NCBI RefSeq assembly: GCF_004005475.1
Contig: NZ_RZTZ01000014.1
Span: 1 to 64,000 of the forward strand
Reading direction: 5' to 3'
Source: Niallia taxi
GTDB taxonomy: Bacteria > Bacillota > Bacilli > Bacillales > Cytobacillaceae
Length of the DNA stretch: 64,000 bases
Each line of letters starts with the position of its first letter. The stretch's first letter is position 1. Positions 17,760-26,279 of this stretch are shown one piece after another. The position numbers and the translations under genes are program-made. Under the pieces are notes generated by a model. The model saw only the letters and a program-made list of their open reading frames with translations, searched no databases and was not told where the DNA came from.

Positions 17760-17812
17760 GTTTTTAGGAACATCTTTTCTATCTGTTATATAAAAAAACG
17801 AGGTGAATTGTA

Positions 17813-20053
17813 ATGGAAAAGCTCGAAACAAATTATTGGAATGGATTTAAAGGCGGCACATGGGAAAAGGAAGTAAATGTTCGCGACTTCATTTTAAAGA
17901 ACTTCAAACCGTTTTATGGAAGCGCTGATTTTTTAAGTGGACCTACTGTAGAAACAACACAGCTATGGGAACAAGTTCTTGAGCTTTCGAAAAAAGAACG
18001 GGAAAGGGGCGGTGTGTATAACCTTGACACAGATATCCCTTCTACAATTACGTCACATGGACCTGGCTACCTTGACAAAACAAAGGAAAAAATCGTCGGC
18101 GTCCAAACAGATGAGCCGTTCAAAAGGTCCTTTCAGCCTAATGGTGGTATCAGAATGGCTGTACAGGCATGTGAATCATATGGCTATAAAGCAGATGAGC
18201 ATCTTGAGGAATTCTTTACGAAGCATCGCAAAACACATAATGCAGGGGTATTTGATGCTTATACAGATGAAATGCGGCTTGCAAGGAAAGCGGCAATCAT
18301 TACCGGGCTTCCAGACGCATACGGCCGGGGCCGGATTATTGGAGACTATCGCAGGGTAGCACTTTACGGTTTAGACTTTTTGATTGGAGACAAGCAAAAG
18401 GATAAAAGAGCAACAAGCTCCATTATGTCAGAAGAAACAATGCGTCTAAGAGAAGAATTGTCTGAGCAGATCCGTGCTTTGCAGGAGCTGAAGGAGCTTG
18501 GGGCAAGCTATGGATTTGACCTGTCAAAGCCTGCTGTAAATACTCAAGAAGCATTTCAATGGCTTTACTTGGCATATCTTGCTGCAATTAAAGAGCAAAA
18601 TGGCGCGGCGATGAGCCTTGGTCGAGTGTCCACCTTCTTAGATATTTATATTGAAAGAGATTTAGAGCTCGGTTTGCTTACAGAACAGCAAGTTCAGGAA
18701 ATTGTTGATCACTTCATCATGAAGCTGAGACTTGTGAAATTTGCTCGTACACCTGACTATAATGAACTATTCAGCGGCGATCCGACATGGGTGACAGAAT
18801 CAATCGGAGGCATGGCGAATGACGGCAGACCATTGGTGACAAAAAACTCATTCCGGTTTCTGCATACACTCGACAATCTAGGACCAGCTCCTGAACCGAA
18901 CTTGACAGTGCTTTGGTCCACACAGCTTCCGGAAAACTTCAAAAAGTTCTGTGCCCAAATGTCTATTCAAACAAGTTCCATACAATATGAAAATGATGAC
19001 ATTATGAAGCCGCATTGGGGCGATGATTACGGAATTGCTTGCTGTGTTTCCGCGATGGAAATAGGAAAGCAAATGCAGTTCTTCGGAGCACGCGCAAATC
19101 TTGCAAAATGTCTGCTTTATGCAATAAATGGCGGCAAGGATGAAAAATTAAAAGAGCAAGTCGGTCCGGCTTATGCACCAGTTACTTCTGAGTATTTAGA
19201 TTACAGTGAAGTAATGGAAAAATTTGATTTAATGATGGAATGGCTGGCAGGTCTATATATCAATACATTAAACGTTATCCATTATATGCATGATAAATAC
19301 AGCTATGAAAGAATTGAAATGGCTTTGCATGATTCCGAAATACTGCGAACAATGGCAACTGGAATCGCTGGTTTAAGCGTTGTTGCTGACTCCTTGAGTG
19401 CAATTAAATATGCAAAAGTTAAAGTAATCAGAGATGAGTTTGGAATTGCTACTGACTTTGAAATAGATGGCGAATTCCCTAAATACGGAAATAATGATGA
19501 TAGAGTAGACAGTATTGCCGTATCCCTTGTGGAAGGCTTCATGAAAAAGCTGCGTAAGCATGCCACATATCGTAATTCCATGCATACAATGTCTATTCTT
19601 ACAATCACTTCCAATGTAGTCTACGGTAAAAAGACTGGAAACACACCTGATGGACGCCGTGCAGGAGAGCCGTTTGCCCCTGGAGCAAACCCAATGCATG
19701 GACGGGACACAAAAGGAACGCTTGCATCACTTTCATCTGTAGCGAAGCTTCCATATGATTCTTCCTTGGATGGTATATCTAACACCTTCTCTATTGTACC
19801 TAAGGCACTTGGCAAGGAAGAGGAAGATCGGTCAGCTAATCTTGTCTCCATACTAGATGGATATGGAATAAAAGCTGGTCACCACTTAAATGTTAATGTA
19901 TTTAATAGGGAAACACTTCTTGATGCGATGGAGCATCCTGAGCTGTATCCACAATTGACAATCAGAGTTTCAGGCTATGCTGTTAACTTTATTAAGCTTA
20001 CCCGTGAACAGCAGTTAGATGTTATCAATCGAACTTTCCATGAATCTATGTAA
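17813..20053 (+). CDS. pflB: Formate C-acetyltransferase (pyruvate formate-lyase)
   Basis: A 746-residue glycyl-radical enzyme that converts pyruvate and CoA to acetyl-CoA and formate during anaerobic growth. The tandem active-site cysteines appear in I-A-C-C-V-S-A-M near 407-414. The C-terminal glycyl-radical loop R-V-S-G-Y-A-V-N-F lies near 718-726. The length is close to the family's ~740-760. It starts after GAGGTG and is followed 119 bases later by its activase. The upstream redox-type palindrome supports anaerobic induction. B. subtilis itself lacks this enzyme; it is common in B. cereus, B. licheniformis and circulans-type bacilli. Confidence 0.96.
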   Translation: MEKLETNYWNGFKGGTWEKEVNVRDFILKNFKPFYGSADFLSGPTVETTQLWEQVLELSKKERERGGVYNLDTDIPSTITSHGPGYLDKTKEKIVGVQTDEPFKRSFQPNGGIRMAVQACESYGYKADEHLEEFFTKHRKTHNAGVFDAYTDEMRLARKAAIITGLPDAYGRGRIIGDYRRVALYGLDFLIGDKQKDKRATSSIMSEETMRLREELSEQIRALQELKELGASYGFDLSKPAVNTQEAFQWLYLAYLAAIKEQNGAAMSLGRVSTFLDIYIERDLELGLLTEQQVQEIVDHFIMKLRLVKFARTPDYNELFSGDPTWVTESIGGMANDGRPLVTKNSFRFLHTLDNLGPAPEPNLTVLWSTQLPENFKKFCAQMSIQTSSIQYENDDIMKPHWGDDYGIACCVSAMEIGKQMQFFGARANLAKCLLYAINGGKDEKLKEQVGPAYAPVTSEYLDYSEVMEKFDLMMEWLAGLYINTLNVIHYMHDKYSYERIEMALHDSEILRTMATGIAGLSVVADSLSAIKYAKVKVIRDEFGIATDFEIDGEFPKYGNNDDRVDSIAVSLVEGFMKKLRKHATYRNSMHTMSILTITSNVVYGKKTGNTPDGRRAGEPFAPGANPMHGRDTKGTLASLSSVAKLPYDSSLDGISNTFSIVPKALGKEEEDRSANLVSILDGYGIKAGHHLNVNVFNRETLLDAMEHPELYPQLTIRVSGYAVNFIKLTREQQLDVINRTFHESM

Positions 20054-20172
20054 TATAACAAGCGTACTGCTATTTTTGCAAGGTTTACTAAAAATAGGGA
20101 GAGCAGGTAGCTGCTCTTCCCTCTACCTTATATGTATCGTGATTTCAACTGTTATACAGGAGGTGTATCAAC

Positions 20173-20907
20173 ATGAAGGGGAGAATTCATTCCATTGAAA
20201 CATTTGGTACTGTCGATGGACCTGGGATTCGATATGTTGTTTTTACACAAGGCTGTCTGCTGCGCTGTCAATTTTGCCATAATGCGGACACTTGGGAACT
20301 GCATGGTGGAAAGGAAATGGAAGTACAAGAAATTATAGAGGACTTAACTGCATACCTCCCTTTTATAAATGCTTCAGGCGGAGGAATAACAGTCAGTGGC
20401 GGTGAACCGCTGCTGCAGCTGCCATTTCTTATAGAATTGTTTAAAGCATGTAAACAAATTGGGGTTCATACGACTATTGATACATCTGGCGGCTGCTATT
20501 CAACAGCATCCCATTTTCAAGAACAGTTATTAGAGCTGCTTTCCTACACAGATTTAATTTTATTAGATTTAAAACATATCAACCGTAAAAAACATATAAA
20601 TTTAACTGGTATGGGCAATGATCATATTCTAGCTTTCGCAACCTTTTTATCAGAAAAACGGGTACCTGTTTGGATTCGCCATGTTCTTGTACCGACTATT
20701 AATGATAATACAGATGATTTGCGAACACTTGGGGAGTTCATTTCTACCTTGTCAAATGTGGAAAAAGTAGAGATTCTACCGTACCATAAACTTGGTGTCT
20801 ATAAATGGGAGGCATTAGGATTGGATTATCCATTAGTAGGGATTGATCCTCCAAGTGAAGAATCTGTGAGTTATGCTTACAGTATGCTTGTAAATACTAG
20901 CAAATGA
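20173..20907 (+). CDS. pflA: Pyruvate formate-lyase activating enzyme
   Basis: A 244-residue radical-SAM protein that installs the glycyl radical on PflB. The cluster motif C-L-L-R-C-Q-F-C (CxxxCxxC) lies near residues 29-36, followed by H-N-A-D-T-W. The S-G-G-E-P-L motif that contacts S-adenosylmethionine lies near 76-81. The start follows AGGAGGTG. It forms a two-gene unit with pflB and closes with a strong hairpin at 20929-20964. Confidence 0.96.
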   Translation: MKGRIHSIETFGTVDGPGIRYVVFTQGCLLRCQFCHNADTWELHGGKEMEVQEIIEDLTAYLPFINASGGGITVSGGEPLLQLPFLIELFKACKQIGVHTTIDTSGGCYSTASHFQEQLLELLSYTDLILLDLKHINRKKHINLTGMGNDHILAFATFLSEKRVPVWIRHVLVPTINDNTDDLRTLGEFISTLSNVEKVEILPYHKLGVYKWEALGLDYPLVGIDPPSEESVSYAYSMLVNTSK

Positions 20908-20928
20908 AATGATTATCCTTTAACCACA

Positions 20929-20964
20929 AAAGAAAGCCCCAGGCATCCGCCTGAGGCTTTCTTT
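20929..20964 (+). terminator. Intrinsic terminator after pflA
   Basis: A 16-bp stem with one mismatch (AAAGAAAGCCCCAGGC and GCCTGAGGCTTTCTTT) has a 4-base loop. T-rich sequence follows it. It also ends the small minus-strand gene on the right. Confidence 0.85.
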
Positions 20965-20989
20965 CTCTTATAACTGCTCATGAGAAACC

Positions 20990-21109
20990 TTAATCTTTGT
21001 CTTTGTCTTTGTCATGGTGATGATGCTTATTTCCTACGCTTACATTATACTTAAAGTTGATTGGAAAATTCAGCACCATAACGTTTAATTTAACACCAAA
21101 AATTGTCAT
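20990..21109 (-). CDS. 39-aa peptide with His4 and Asp-Lys repeat tail, unknown
   Basis: A 39-residue peptide: a hydrophobic beta-rich N-terminal half (residues 3-25), then four consecutive His and a D-K-D-K-D-K-D tail. GGGAGGG lies 7 bases before the ATG at 21109, so translation is credible. The His/Asp tail could bind metal, but no family was recognised and there is no functional context beyond the neighbouring pflA terminator. Confidence 0.55.
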   Translation of the reverse strand: MTIFGVKLNVMVLNFPINFKYNVSVGNKHHHHDKDKDKD

Positions 21110-21515
21110 AAATTTACCCTCCCTATTCCTTTACCTCATTTTTGTGCTTCACTAATTAAAGTTGAAGCAAGTTTTACTTTCTATGCTATATTATGTAATT
21201 TCAAAGGACATGCCTGTGCGTATGTAACAATTTCTTTTTTTGTATAAAAAACCTTTCTTCATTTTAGACTGGCCTAGCTAAGTCAGATACAAATAAAAAA
21301 CATTATTAGGCTGCTATGCTGCTAATTAATTTTGGCACATTTTGTTAGTTACGTTCTTCGTTATAATACTTTCCCCTTTATTACAGCCTATTTTGTTTCG
21401 CCTGAATATAGTTTTCCCCATAAAAATACCCTCCAAGTGAACACTTATTTTAAGTGTTCACTTGAAGGGTGTTTTTTGAAATACCATTTTTCACGTATGA
21501 AAGGTTTTATTTGCT
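21110..21515. other. Intergenic region after nadE
   Basis: A 406-bp AT-rich gap containing the leader of the 39-aa gene and the nadE terminator. A 79-codon plus-strand frame at 21332 has no ribosome site, runs through the terminator stem and into nadE, and is not supported. Confidence 0.5.
21429..21469. terminator. Intrinsic terminator of the pncA-pncB-nadE operon
   Basis: A 19-base arm at 21429-21447 pairs with 21451-21469 with one mismatch around a 3-base loop. The minus direction continues into ATTTTTATG, and the plus direction into a TGTTTTTTG run. Confidence 0.88.
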
Positions 21516-22334
21516 TTATTTCCACCAATTATCGAACATCGATGCTGGGACTTGTCGTTTATGCTCTGTAATTAAGTAACGTGCCTCGATTTTTTCCGCT
21601 GCCTCTTTCGGCACTTCCTTGCCTTCCAAATAATCATCAAGCTGATCATATGAAATGCCAAGCTCTGTTTCATCAGCCTGACCTGGTTTTTCATCTAACA
21701 AATCAGCAGTAGGAACCTTTAAGTAAATTCTTTCCTCTGCGCCTAGCTCTTTTAAAAGCTGTTTACCTTGTCGTTTAGATAGACCTGTTAATGGAAGTAC
21801 ATCTGCTCCGCCGTCTCCATATTTCGTAAAGAAACCTGTCACTGCTTCTGCTGCATGGTCTGTTCCAATTACGAGCAGATTTGACTGTCCGCCAATCGCA
21901 TATTGGGCAATCATTCGTGCGCGAGCCTTAATATTCCCTTTGTGATAATCAGATAATGGCGTATCCTCCATGTCATCATACACTTTTTTAAATTCGTCAA
22001 CAGGTTCTTTCACATTAAATACAAGCTCTTTATCTGCTTTAATAAATTGAAGTGCTTTTTTTGCATCCTCTTCATCGGCTTGGACACCATATGGCAGCCT
22101 TACTGCAACAAATGTAGCGTCATGACCCTCACTGCGAAGCTCTTCAACAGCCAATTGTGCTAATCTACCTGCAAGTGACGAATCCTGTCCGCCGCTTATT
22201 CCCAACACAAAACCTTTTGCTTTCGCCTTTTTAACATATTCCTTTAAAAAGTTAACGCGCAGGCTGATTTCTTCCTTTGCATCTATTTCAGGTTTTACAT
22301 GAAGTGCTGCAATTATTTCCTTTTGTAAGCTCAT
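21516..22334 (-). CDS. nadE: NH3-dependent NAD+ synthetase
   Basis: A 272-residue enzyme that amidates nicotinate adenine dinucleotide to NAD+ with ATP and ammonia, the last step of NAD synthesis and salvage. The PP-loop S-G-G-Q-D-S-S lies near 46-52. The size matches B. subtilis NadE, and there is no glutaminase domain. It is the third gene of a three-gene salvage operon. A ribosome site AGGAGG lies 8 bases before the ATG. Confidence 0.96.
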   Translation of the reverse strand: MSLQKEIIAALHVKPEIDAKEEISLRVNFLKEYVKKAKAKGFVLGISGGQDSSLAGRLAQLAVEELRSEGHDATFVAVRLPYGVQADEEDAKKALQFIKADKELVFNVKEPVDEFKKVYDDMEDTPLSDYHKGNIKARARMIAQYAIGGQSNLLVIGTDHAAEAVTGFFTKYGDGGADVLPLTGLSKRQGKQLLKELGAEERIYLKVPTADLLDEKPGQADETELGISYDQLDDYLEGKEVPKEAAEKIEARYLITEHKRQVPASMFDNWWK

Positions 22335-22346
22335 GCCATATTCCTC

Positions 22347-23810
22347 CTATTTTTGCGTATTTTTAACTTTACTTTTCACCATTTCCAGGTGGCTCATTTT
22401 GTTTTCCCAGCATAATGGGCTTAAATCAACTGGATATTCCTCCGGGTTAAGGGAACGCTTGTATTCATCCCAAAGCACATCCAAATTTTCCTCGGCAAAT
22501 TTTTGCGCTTCATAAATAGTCGGTGATTTATAAATTAGTTCTCCATTTTTAAAAATGTCCTGATGGATGTCTTTCGCATGAAAGTTTGTAACAAATTTGC
22601 TGATATAAGTATGTGTTGGATGGAACATTTTTAATCGTTCCTCTTCCTCCGGATGCTCTGTTTCCAGGCAAATATAATCACCTTCAGATTTATGGTTCAT
22701 GCTATTGATAATACGGTATACCCTTTTAATGCCAGGTGTTGTCACCTTTTCTGGGTTTCCGCTAATTTTGATTGTATCTTGCATATTACCCGCTTCATCT
22801 TCAATTGAAACAAGCTTGTATACTCCTCCCAATGCCGGCTGATCAAAAGCAGTAATAAGCTTTGTGCCAATTCCCCAAACATCTATTTGAGCACCCTGAG
22901 CCTTTAAGTTTATAATCGTATACTCATCAAGGTCATTACTTGCGACAATTTTTGTCTCAGTAAAACCAGCTTCATCGAGCATTTTCCTTGCTGCTTTTGA
23001 TAAGTATGCTAGGTCTCCGCTATCGAGTCTAATACCAATAAAATTGATTGAGTCGCCTAGTTCCTTCGCCACTTTAATGGCATTTGGAACACCTGAACGC
23101 AATGTATCATATGTATCAACTAAGAAAACACAATCCTTATGGCGTCTAGCATATTTATGAAAAGCAGTATACTCATCATGATATGCCTGAATCATGCTGT
23201 GCGCGTGTGTGCCTGATACTGGAATACCGAACAGCTTGCCTGCTCTAACATTAGATGTTGAGCTAAACCCGCCGATAAACGCTGCTCTAGTTCCCCAAAG
23301 GGCTGCATCCATCTCTTGAGCTCGTCTGCTTCCAAATTCCATTACGACACCTTCACCAATCGCATGCTTGATACGCGAAGCTTTTGTAGCAATCAATGTT
23401 TGATAATTCACAATATTAAGCAATGCCGTTTCAATAATTTGGGCTTGTGCCAGCGGTGCCTCCACCCTTACTAACGGTTCATTCGCAAATACTACTTCCC
23501 CTTCTTCAACAGAACGGATATTACCTGTAAAACGGAAGTCCTTTAAATACTCTAAAAAGTCCTCTTTAAAACCTTCTTCTCGCAAATACTCAAGATCACT
23601 TTCAGTGAAATGTAACCCTTTTAGGTACTGTATTATTCTTTCCAAGCCTGCAAACACAGCATAGCCATTATTGAAAGGAAGCTTACGAAAGTATACTTCA
23701 AACACAGCATTTCTTTCTGAAACTCCATCCTCCCAATATGTTTCTGCCATATTAATTTGATATAAATCTGTATGCAGCATCAAGCTGTCGTCACGGTAAT
23801 TAAAACTCAT
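22347..23810 (-). CDS. pncB: Nicotinate phosphoribosyltransferase
   Basis: A 487-residue enzyme that joins nicotinate to PRPP to give nicotinate mononucleotide. Visible family phrases are H-T-D-L-Y-Q-I-N-M-A near the N-terminus, E-F-G-S-R-R-A-Q near 157 with the conserved His-rich G-T-H-A-H-S downstream, and D-S-G-D-L-A-Y near 262. The length is typical of the Gram-positive class. It sits between pncA and nadE with 12 and 32 base gaps, which fits a single transcript carrying nicotinamide through to NAD. Confidence 0.95.
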   Translation of the reverse strand: MSFNYRDDSLMLHTDLYQINMAETYWEDGVSERNAVFEVYFRKLPFNNGYAVFAGLERIIQYLKGLHFTESDLEYLREEGFKEDFLEYLKDFRFTGNIRSVEEGEVVFANEPLVRVEAPLAQAQIIETALLNIVNYQTLIATKASRIKHAIGEGVVMEFGSRRAQEMDAALWGTRAAFIGGFSSTSNVRAGKLFGIPVSGTHAHSMIQAYHDEYTAFHKYARRHKDCVFLVDTYDTLRSGVPNAIKVAKELGDSINFIGIRLDSGDLAYLSKAARKMLDEAGFTETKIVASNDLDEYTIINLKAQGAQIDVWGIGTKLITAFDQPALGGVYKLVSIEDEAGNMQDTIKISGNPEKVTTPGIKRVYRIINSMNHKSEGDYICLETEHPEEEERLKMFHPTHTYISKFVTNFHAKDIHQDIFKNGELIYKSPTIYEAQKFAEENLDVLWDEYKRSLNPEEYPVDLSPLCWENKMSHLEMVKSKVKNTQK

Positions 23811-23842
23811 GCTTTTCCTCCTGCGGTTTTAACCAATTCACC

Positions 23843-24382
23843 TTACAAAATGGCTGCACCAAGTGTGCTTTTAAAATGATTTAGCGCCCATATATGGCCT
23901 GCTTCATTAAAGGATGCTGTTGCCTTTTCATGGATATAAAGATTATATCCCTTATTATAGGCGTCTACAGCCGTGTGGAGCACACATATATCTGTACAAA
24001 CACCTACAAGATGAATATCCTTTATGTTTCTCTCATTGAGCTTTATTTCAAGATCTGTACCGGCAAAAGCACTGTATCTTGTTTTATCCATCCAATAAAC
24101 ATTGTTGTGCACCTTGAATTGCTCATAAACTTCTTTCAAGGCACCATAAAGATTCCTGCCTTCTGTCCCTTTTATATTATGGGGCGGAAACAATTCTGTT
24201 TCAGGATGATATGCATCCTTTTCAGTATGTAAATCGATGGCAAACACAGTAAAATGACCCTCTTCGATAAATTGCCGGGTAATTTGCGTAATAGCCTCTT
24301 CTATTTTAATTCCTGGATCACCGCAAGGCAGTGCGCCTTCAATAAAATCGAACGTATAATCAATATTTATTAGAGCTTTCAC
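23843..24382 (-). CDS. pncA: Nicotinamidase (isochorismatase-like amidohydrolase)
   Basis: A 179-residue cysteine hydrolase that deaminates nicotinamide to nicotinate. The candidate catalytic Asp lies in D-Y-T-F-D-F near residues 8-12. A Lys lies in M-D-K-T-R-Y-S-A-F near 99, and the nucleophile Cys lies in V-C-T-D-I-C-V near 128-133. It is the first gene of the pncA-pncB-nadE operon, and this context makes the nicotinamidase call stronger than homology to the broad family alone. AAAGGAGG precedes the start. Confidence 0.92.
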   Translation of the reverse strand: MKALINIDYTFDFIEGALPCGDPGIKIEEAITQITRQFIEEGHFTVFAIDLHTEKDAYHPETELFPPHNIKGTEGRNLYGALKEVYEQFKVHNNVYWMDKTRYSAFAGTDLEIKLNERNIKDIHLVGVCTDICVLHTAVDAYNKGYNLYIHEKATASFNEAGHIWALNHFKSTLGAAIL

Positions 24383-24412
24383 TAGAATAGCCTCCTTTAG
24401 GATACGCTAAAA

Positions 24413-24429
24413 TATGTGAACACATTATA
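24413..24429 (-). promoter_or_regulatory. Palindrome over the -10 of the pncA operon
   Basis: In the minus direction TATAATG is followed directly by TGTTCACAT, forming ATGTG-TT-CACAT next to the -10 hexamer. Its position suggests a repressor site, possibly for NAD-linked control, but I cannot match it to a known regulator's consensus. Confidence 0.3.
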
Positions 24430-24687
24430 CCGAACTTCCTGCCATTTTACCATAAACTAAGCTTATTTTCCTTGAAACATGTAAGGAACTGTACGTGGAT
24501 CTTTAGGCCATTTTGTAAGTGTAAAAGTACTTTTATCTCTATCATACACCTAAATATGACAATTATTAAAGAAAGATTTTGCTGCGAGATAAATATTTTT
24601 AGCGGGAGCTTTAAATAGAGGCAATATATTAATGGTCCAGTTAAAAAGAAAATGGAATTGTCACAAGGTATTACCAATAGAACAAGA

Positions 24688-24716
24688 TTGCACTTTAGGC
24701 TTATTTTCGATATAAT
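24688..24716 (+). promoter_or_regulatory. SigA promoter of the mifM-yidC unit
   Basis: TTGCAC (24688-24693), a 17-base spacer and TATAAT (24711-24716). Transcription would start near 24723, giving a short leader before the ATG at 24749. Confidence 0.75.
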
Positions 24717-24748
24717 TTTAGTGTTGATAACGAACCTGAGGTGTATAA

Positions 24749-25039
24749 ATGTTTGAATTCTTAATTGATTTGACAAACATTCCAAGCTATCAAACCATCT
24801 ATATTACTGTAATGATAGGATTAATGGTTAAGTACTTTTGGGATATTAACCTGCAAATCACTGTGAATGATGAATTTATCGCATCAGATGGCCTTTATTT
24901 GCAAAGAGTCATCACGACGGTAAATTTTAATGTTCAAAAATACAATACGCCCATTCTGCAATGGATATGTAAAAATATTCGTAAAAGAATGGAAAGCACT
25001 GCTGATGATCCAGAAAAACCGTTTCTCCTCCTGATATAG
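24749..25039 (+). CDS. mifM: MifM-like regulatory nascent-chain (stalling) peptide upstream of yidC
   Basis: A 96-residue peptide with one N-terminal membrane segment (about 15-31), then a hydrophilic part ending in W72-I73, a basic stretch (K-N-I-R-K-R-M, 75-81), acidic residues D86-D87-P88-E89 and a short hydrophobic end. B. subtilis MifM, a 95-residue sensor of membrane insertion located before yidC2, has the same length, topology and arrest layout: a Trp-Ile pair, a basic/Met stretch and an acidic cluster near 86-89. GAGGTG precedes the ATG and its own SigA promoter lies upstream. Its last codons complement the yidC ribosome site. Homology is inferred from this combination; overall identity looks low. 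Confidence 0.72.
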   Translation: MFEFLIDLTNIPSYQTIYITVMIGLMVKYFWDINLQITVNDEFIASDGLYLQRVITTVNFNVQKYNTPILQWICKNIRKRMESTADDPEKPFLLLI

Positions 25040-25067
25040 ACTAAATCTTTCAACGAAATAGGAGGAG
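25025..25067 (+). promoter_or_regulatory. Stem that would hide the yidC ribosome-binding site
   Basis: CTCCTCCT (25025-25032, within the Leu codons at the end of the mifM-like ORF) is the exact complement of AGGAGGAG (25060-25067), the Shine-Dalgarno of yidC; a G-U pair can extend it. A ribosome stalled near codons 86-90 would cover the 5' arm and free the yidC site, as in the B. subtilis mifM-yidC2 mechanism. Confidence 0.7.
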
Positions 25068-25072
25068 TCACA

Positions 25073-25876
25073 ATGACGAAATCAGCAAAAAAACTAGTTT
25101 TAGTACTTATGACAATATTAACTGCCATCATGCTTAGCGCATGTTCAACGACAGGTAGCGGAAGTGGAAGCAGCGGAGGTTGGTTCCATAATACGGTCGT
25201 CGAGCCATTTGCATCCTTGATACATGGGACAGCAATGCTATTTAATGGCAGCTTCGGACTTGCAATTATCCTGATTACACTTATCATTCGCCTTTTGTTA
25301 ATGCCGCTAATGCTGCGTCAGTATAAAAAACAGCAGACGATGAAAGTGAAGATGGAACTAATCAAGCCGGAAATGGATCGCATTCAAAAAAAGCTAAAAA
25401 CGACGAAAGACCAAAAAGAACAGCAAAACCTGCAGCGTGAAATGATGGACCTATATAAAACACATGGAGTTAATCCATTGTCAATGGGCTGTCTGCCAAT
25501 GATTATCCAAATGCCAATTCTTATGGGCTTCTATTATGCAATAAGAGGCTCACAGGAAATTGCCAGCCATACATTCTTATGGTTTAATCTTGGTCATTCC
25601 GACCTTATCTTAACGGCCATTGCTGGTATTGTTTATTATTTACAGTTCCGCGTGACACAAAACACGATGACTGCTGAACAACAAAAGCAAATGAAATTCA
25701 TGGGATTAATTTCACCAATTATGATTGTAATGGTATCACTTAATGCTCCTGCTGCTCTTCCGCTATACTGGACAGTCGGTGGTATTTTCCTTATATTGCA
25801 ATCCATGCTTGGACGCAAATTATATCCGCCAGCAGTTAAAGATGCTGCTGCAGTTACAAAAAAAGACAAACAATAA
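25073..25876 (+). CDS. yidC: Membrane protein insertase YidC/Oxa1 (YidC2-type)
   Basis: A 267-residue insertase that helps membrane proteins enter the bilayer. It has a lipoprotein signal with lipobox L-S-A-C at about residues 21-24. A Ser/Gly linker follows, then five membrane segments and a Lys-rich cytoplasmic hairpin near 85-130. The conserved membrane-embedded Arg appears as L-I-I-R-L-L-L-M-P-L near 76. The C-terminus is K/D-rich. It is not next to rnpA-rpmH, so it is probably the inducible second copy (YidC2/YqjG), which agrees with the MifM-like upstream ORF. The spacing between the two ORFs is 33 bases. Confidence 0.93.
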   Translation: MTKSAKKLVLVLMTILTAIMLSACSTTGSGSGSSGGWFHNTVVEPFASLIHGTAMLFNGSFGLAIILITLIIRLLLMPLMLRQYKKQQTMKVKMELIKPEMDRIQKKLKTTKDQKEQQNLQREMMDLYKTHGVNPLSMGCLPMIIQMPILMGFYYAIRGSQEIASHTFLWFNLGHSDLILTAIAGIVYYLQFRVTQNTMTAEQQKQMKFMGLISPIMIVMVSLNAPAALPLYWTVGGIFLILQSMLGRKLYPPAVKDAAAVTKKDKQ

Positions 25877-25880
25877 GCAA

Positions 25881-25916
25881 AAAAAAACAGACGAGATATC
25901 CTTCGTCTGTTTTTTT
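25881..25916. terminator. Bidirectional terminator between yidC and crcB
   Basis: A 14-bp perfect stem (seven A then CAGACGA at 25881-25894, complement at 25903-25916) gives T-runs in both directions between convergent genes. Confidence 0.9.
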
Positions 25917-26279
25917 TTATCCAATATTTGCAGCCATATATCCTAACCATGCAAAAAGAAGCCCACCGCCAAAAGAACAAAACAAATACCAATAGAAGAT
26001 CCTCCTGATTTTGCCTTTCCACAGCTCTGCAGCCTCGACTGCCAATGTGGAAAAGGTGGTATATGCTCCCAAAAAACCAACAGCAAACAAGAGATGGAGC
26101 GTTTCATTCACTTGAAATCCTGCTGTCAATCCTAATAGAAAAGAACCTGACAAATTAATAACAAGTGTAGCAATTGGCATAGCTGACTTTATCTTTGTTT
26201 TAATATATTGCATCAACCAATAGCGGCTAATTGCTCCCAAAAATCCGCCGACGGCAACTGTACCTATCATCTCAACCAT
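25917..26279 (-). CDS. crcB: Fluoride channel subunit CrcB/Fluc (second of pair)
   Basis: A 120-residue four-helix membrane protein of the Fluc family, exporting F-. It has G-G-F-L-G-A-I-S-R-Y near the N-terminus and the central G-F-L-G-A-Y-T-T-F-S-T-L-A-V-E motif. The ATG at 26279 overlaps the stop of the first crcB by 8 bases and follows AGAGGAC; the longer frame from 26312 would overlap more. The back-to-back pair implies a heterodimeric, antiparallel Fluc channel, with each subunit inserted in opposite orientation. Confidence 0.92.
   Translation of the reverse strand: MVEMIGTVAVGGFLGAISRYWLMQYIKTKIKSAMPIATLVINLSGSFLLGLTAGFQVNETLHLLFAVGFLGAYTTFSTLAVEAAELWKGKIRRIFYWYLFCSFGGGLLFAWLGYMAANIG

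Larger units (their letters stand above)
17302..17812. other. Long regulatory gap between divergent mprF and pflB
   Basis: A 511-bp AT-rich region with no supported gene; the 76-codon frame at 17482-17712 has no ribosome site and random composition. It holds the mprF promoter region on the left and the anaerobic control region of pflB on the right, with the perfect FNR/Rex-like palindrome at 17727-17742. A second TTCACACTTTATTCACAG stretch near 17682 has two half-site-like TTCACA repeats. Confidence 0.5.
24383..24748. other. Divergent promoter region of pncA operon and mifM-like gene
   Basis: A 366-bp gap without a supported gene. Left part: a minus-strand TATAAT near 24424-24429 beside the palindrome AATGTG-TT-CACAT. 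Right part: a consensus SigA promoter at 24688-24716 facing the mifM-like gene. Confidence 0.5.

Noticed and set aside
21332-21571. 79-codon plus-strand ORF
   Set aside because: It crosses the nadE terminator stem and enters nadE antisense; no ribosome site.
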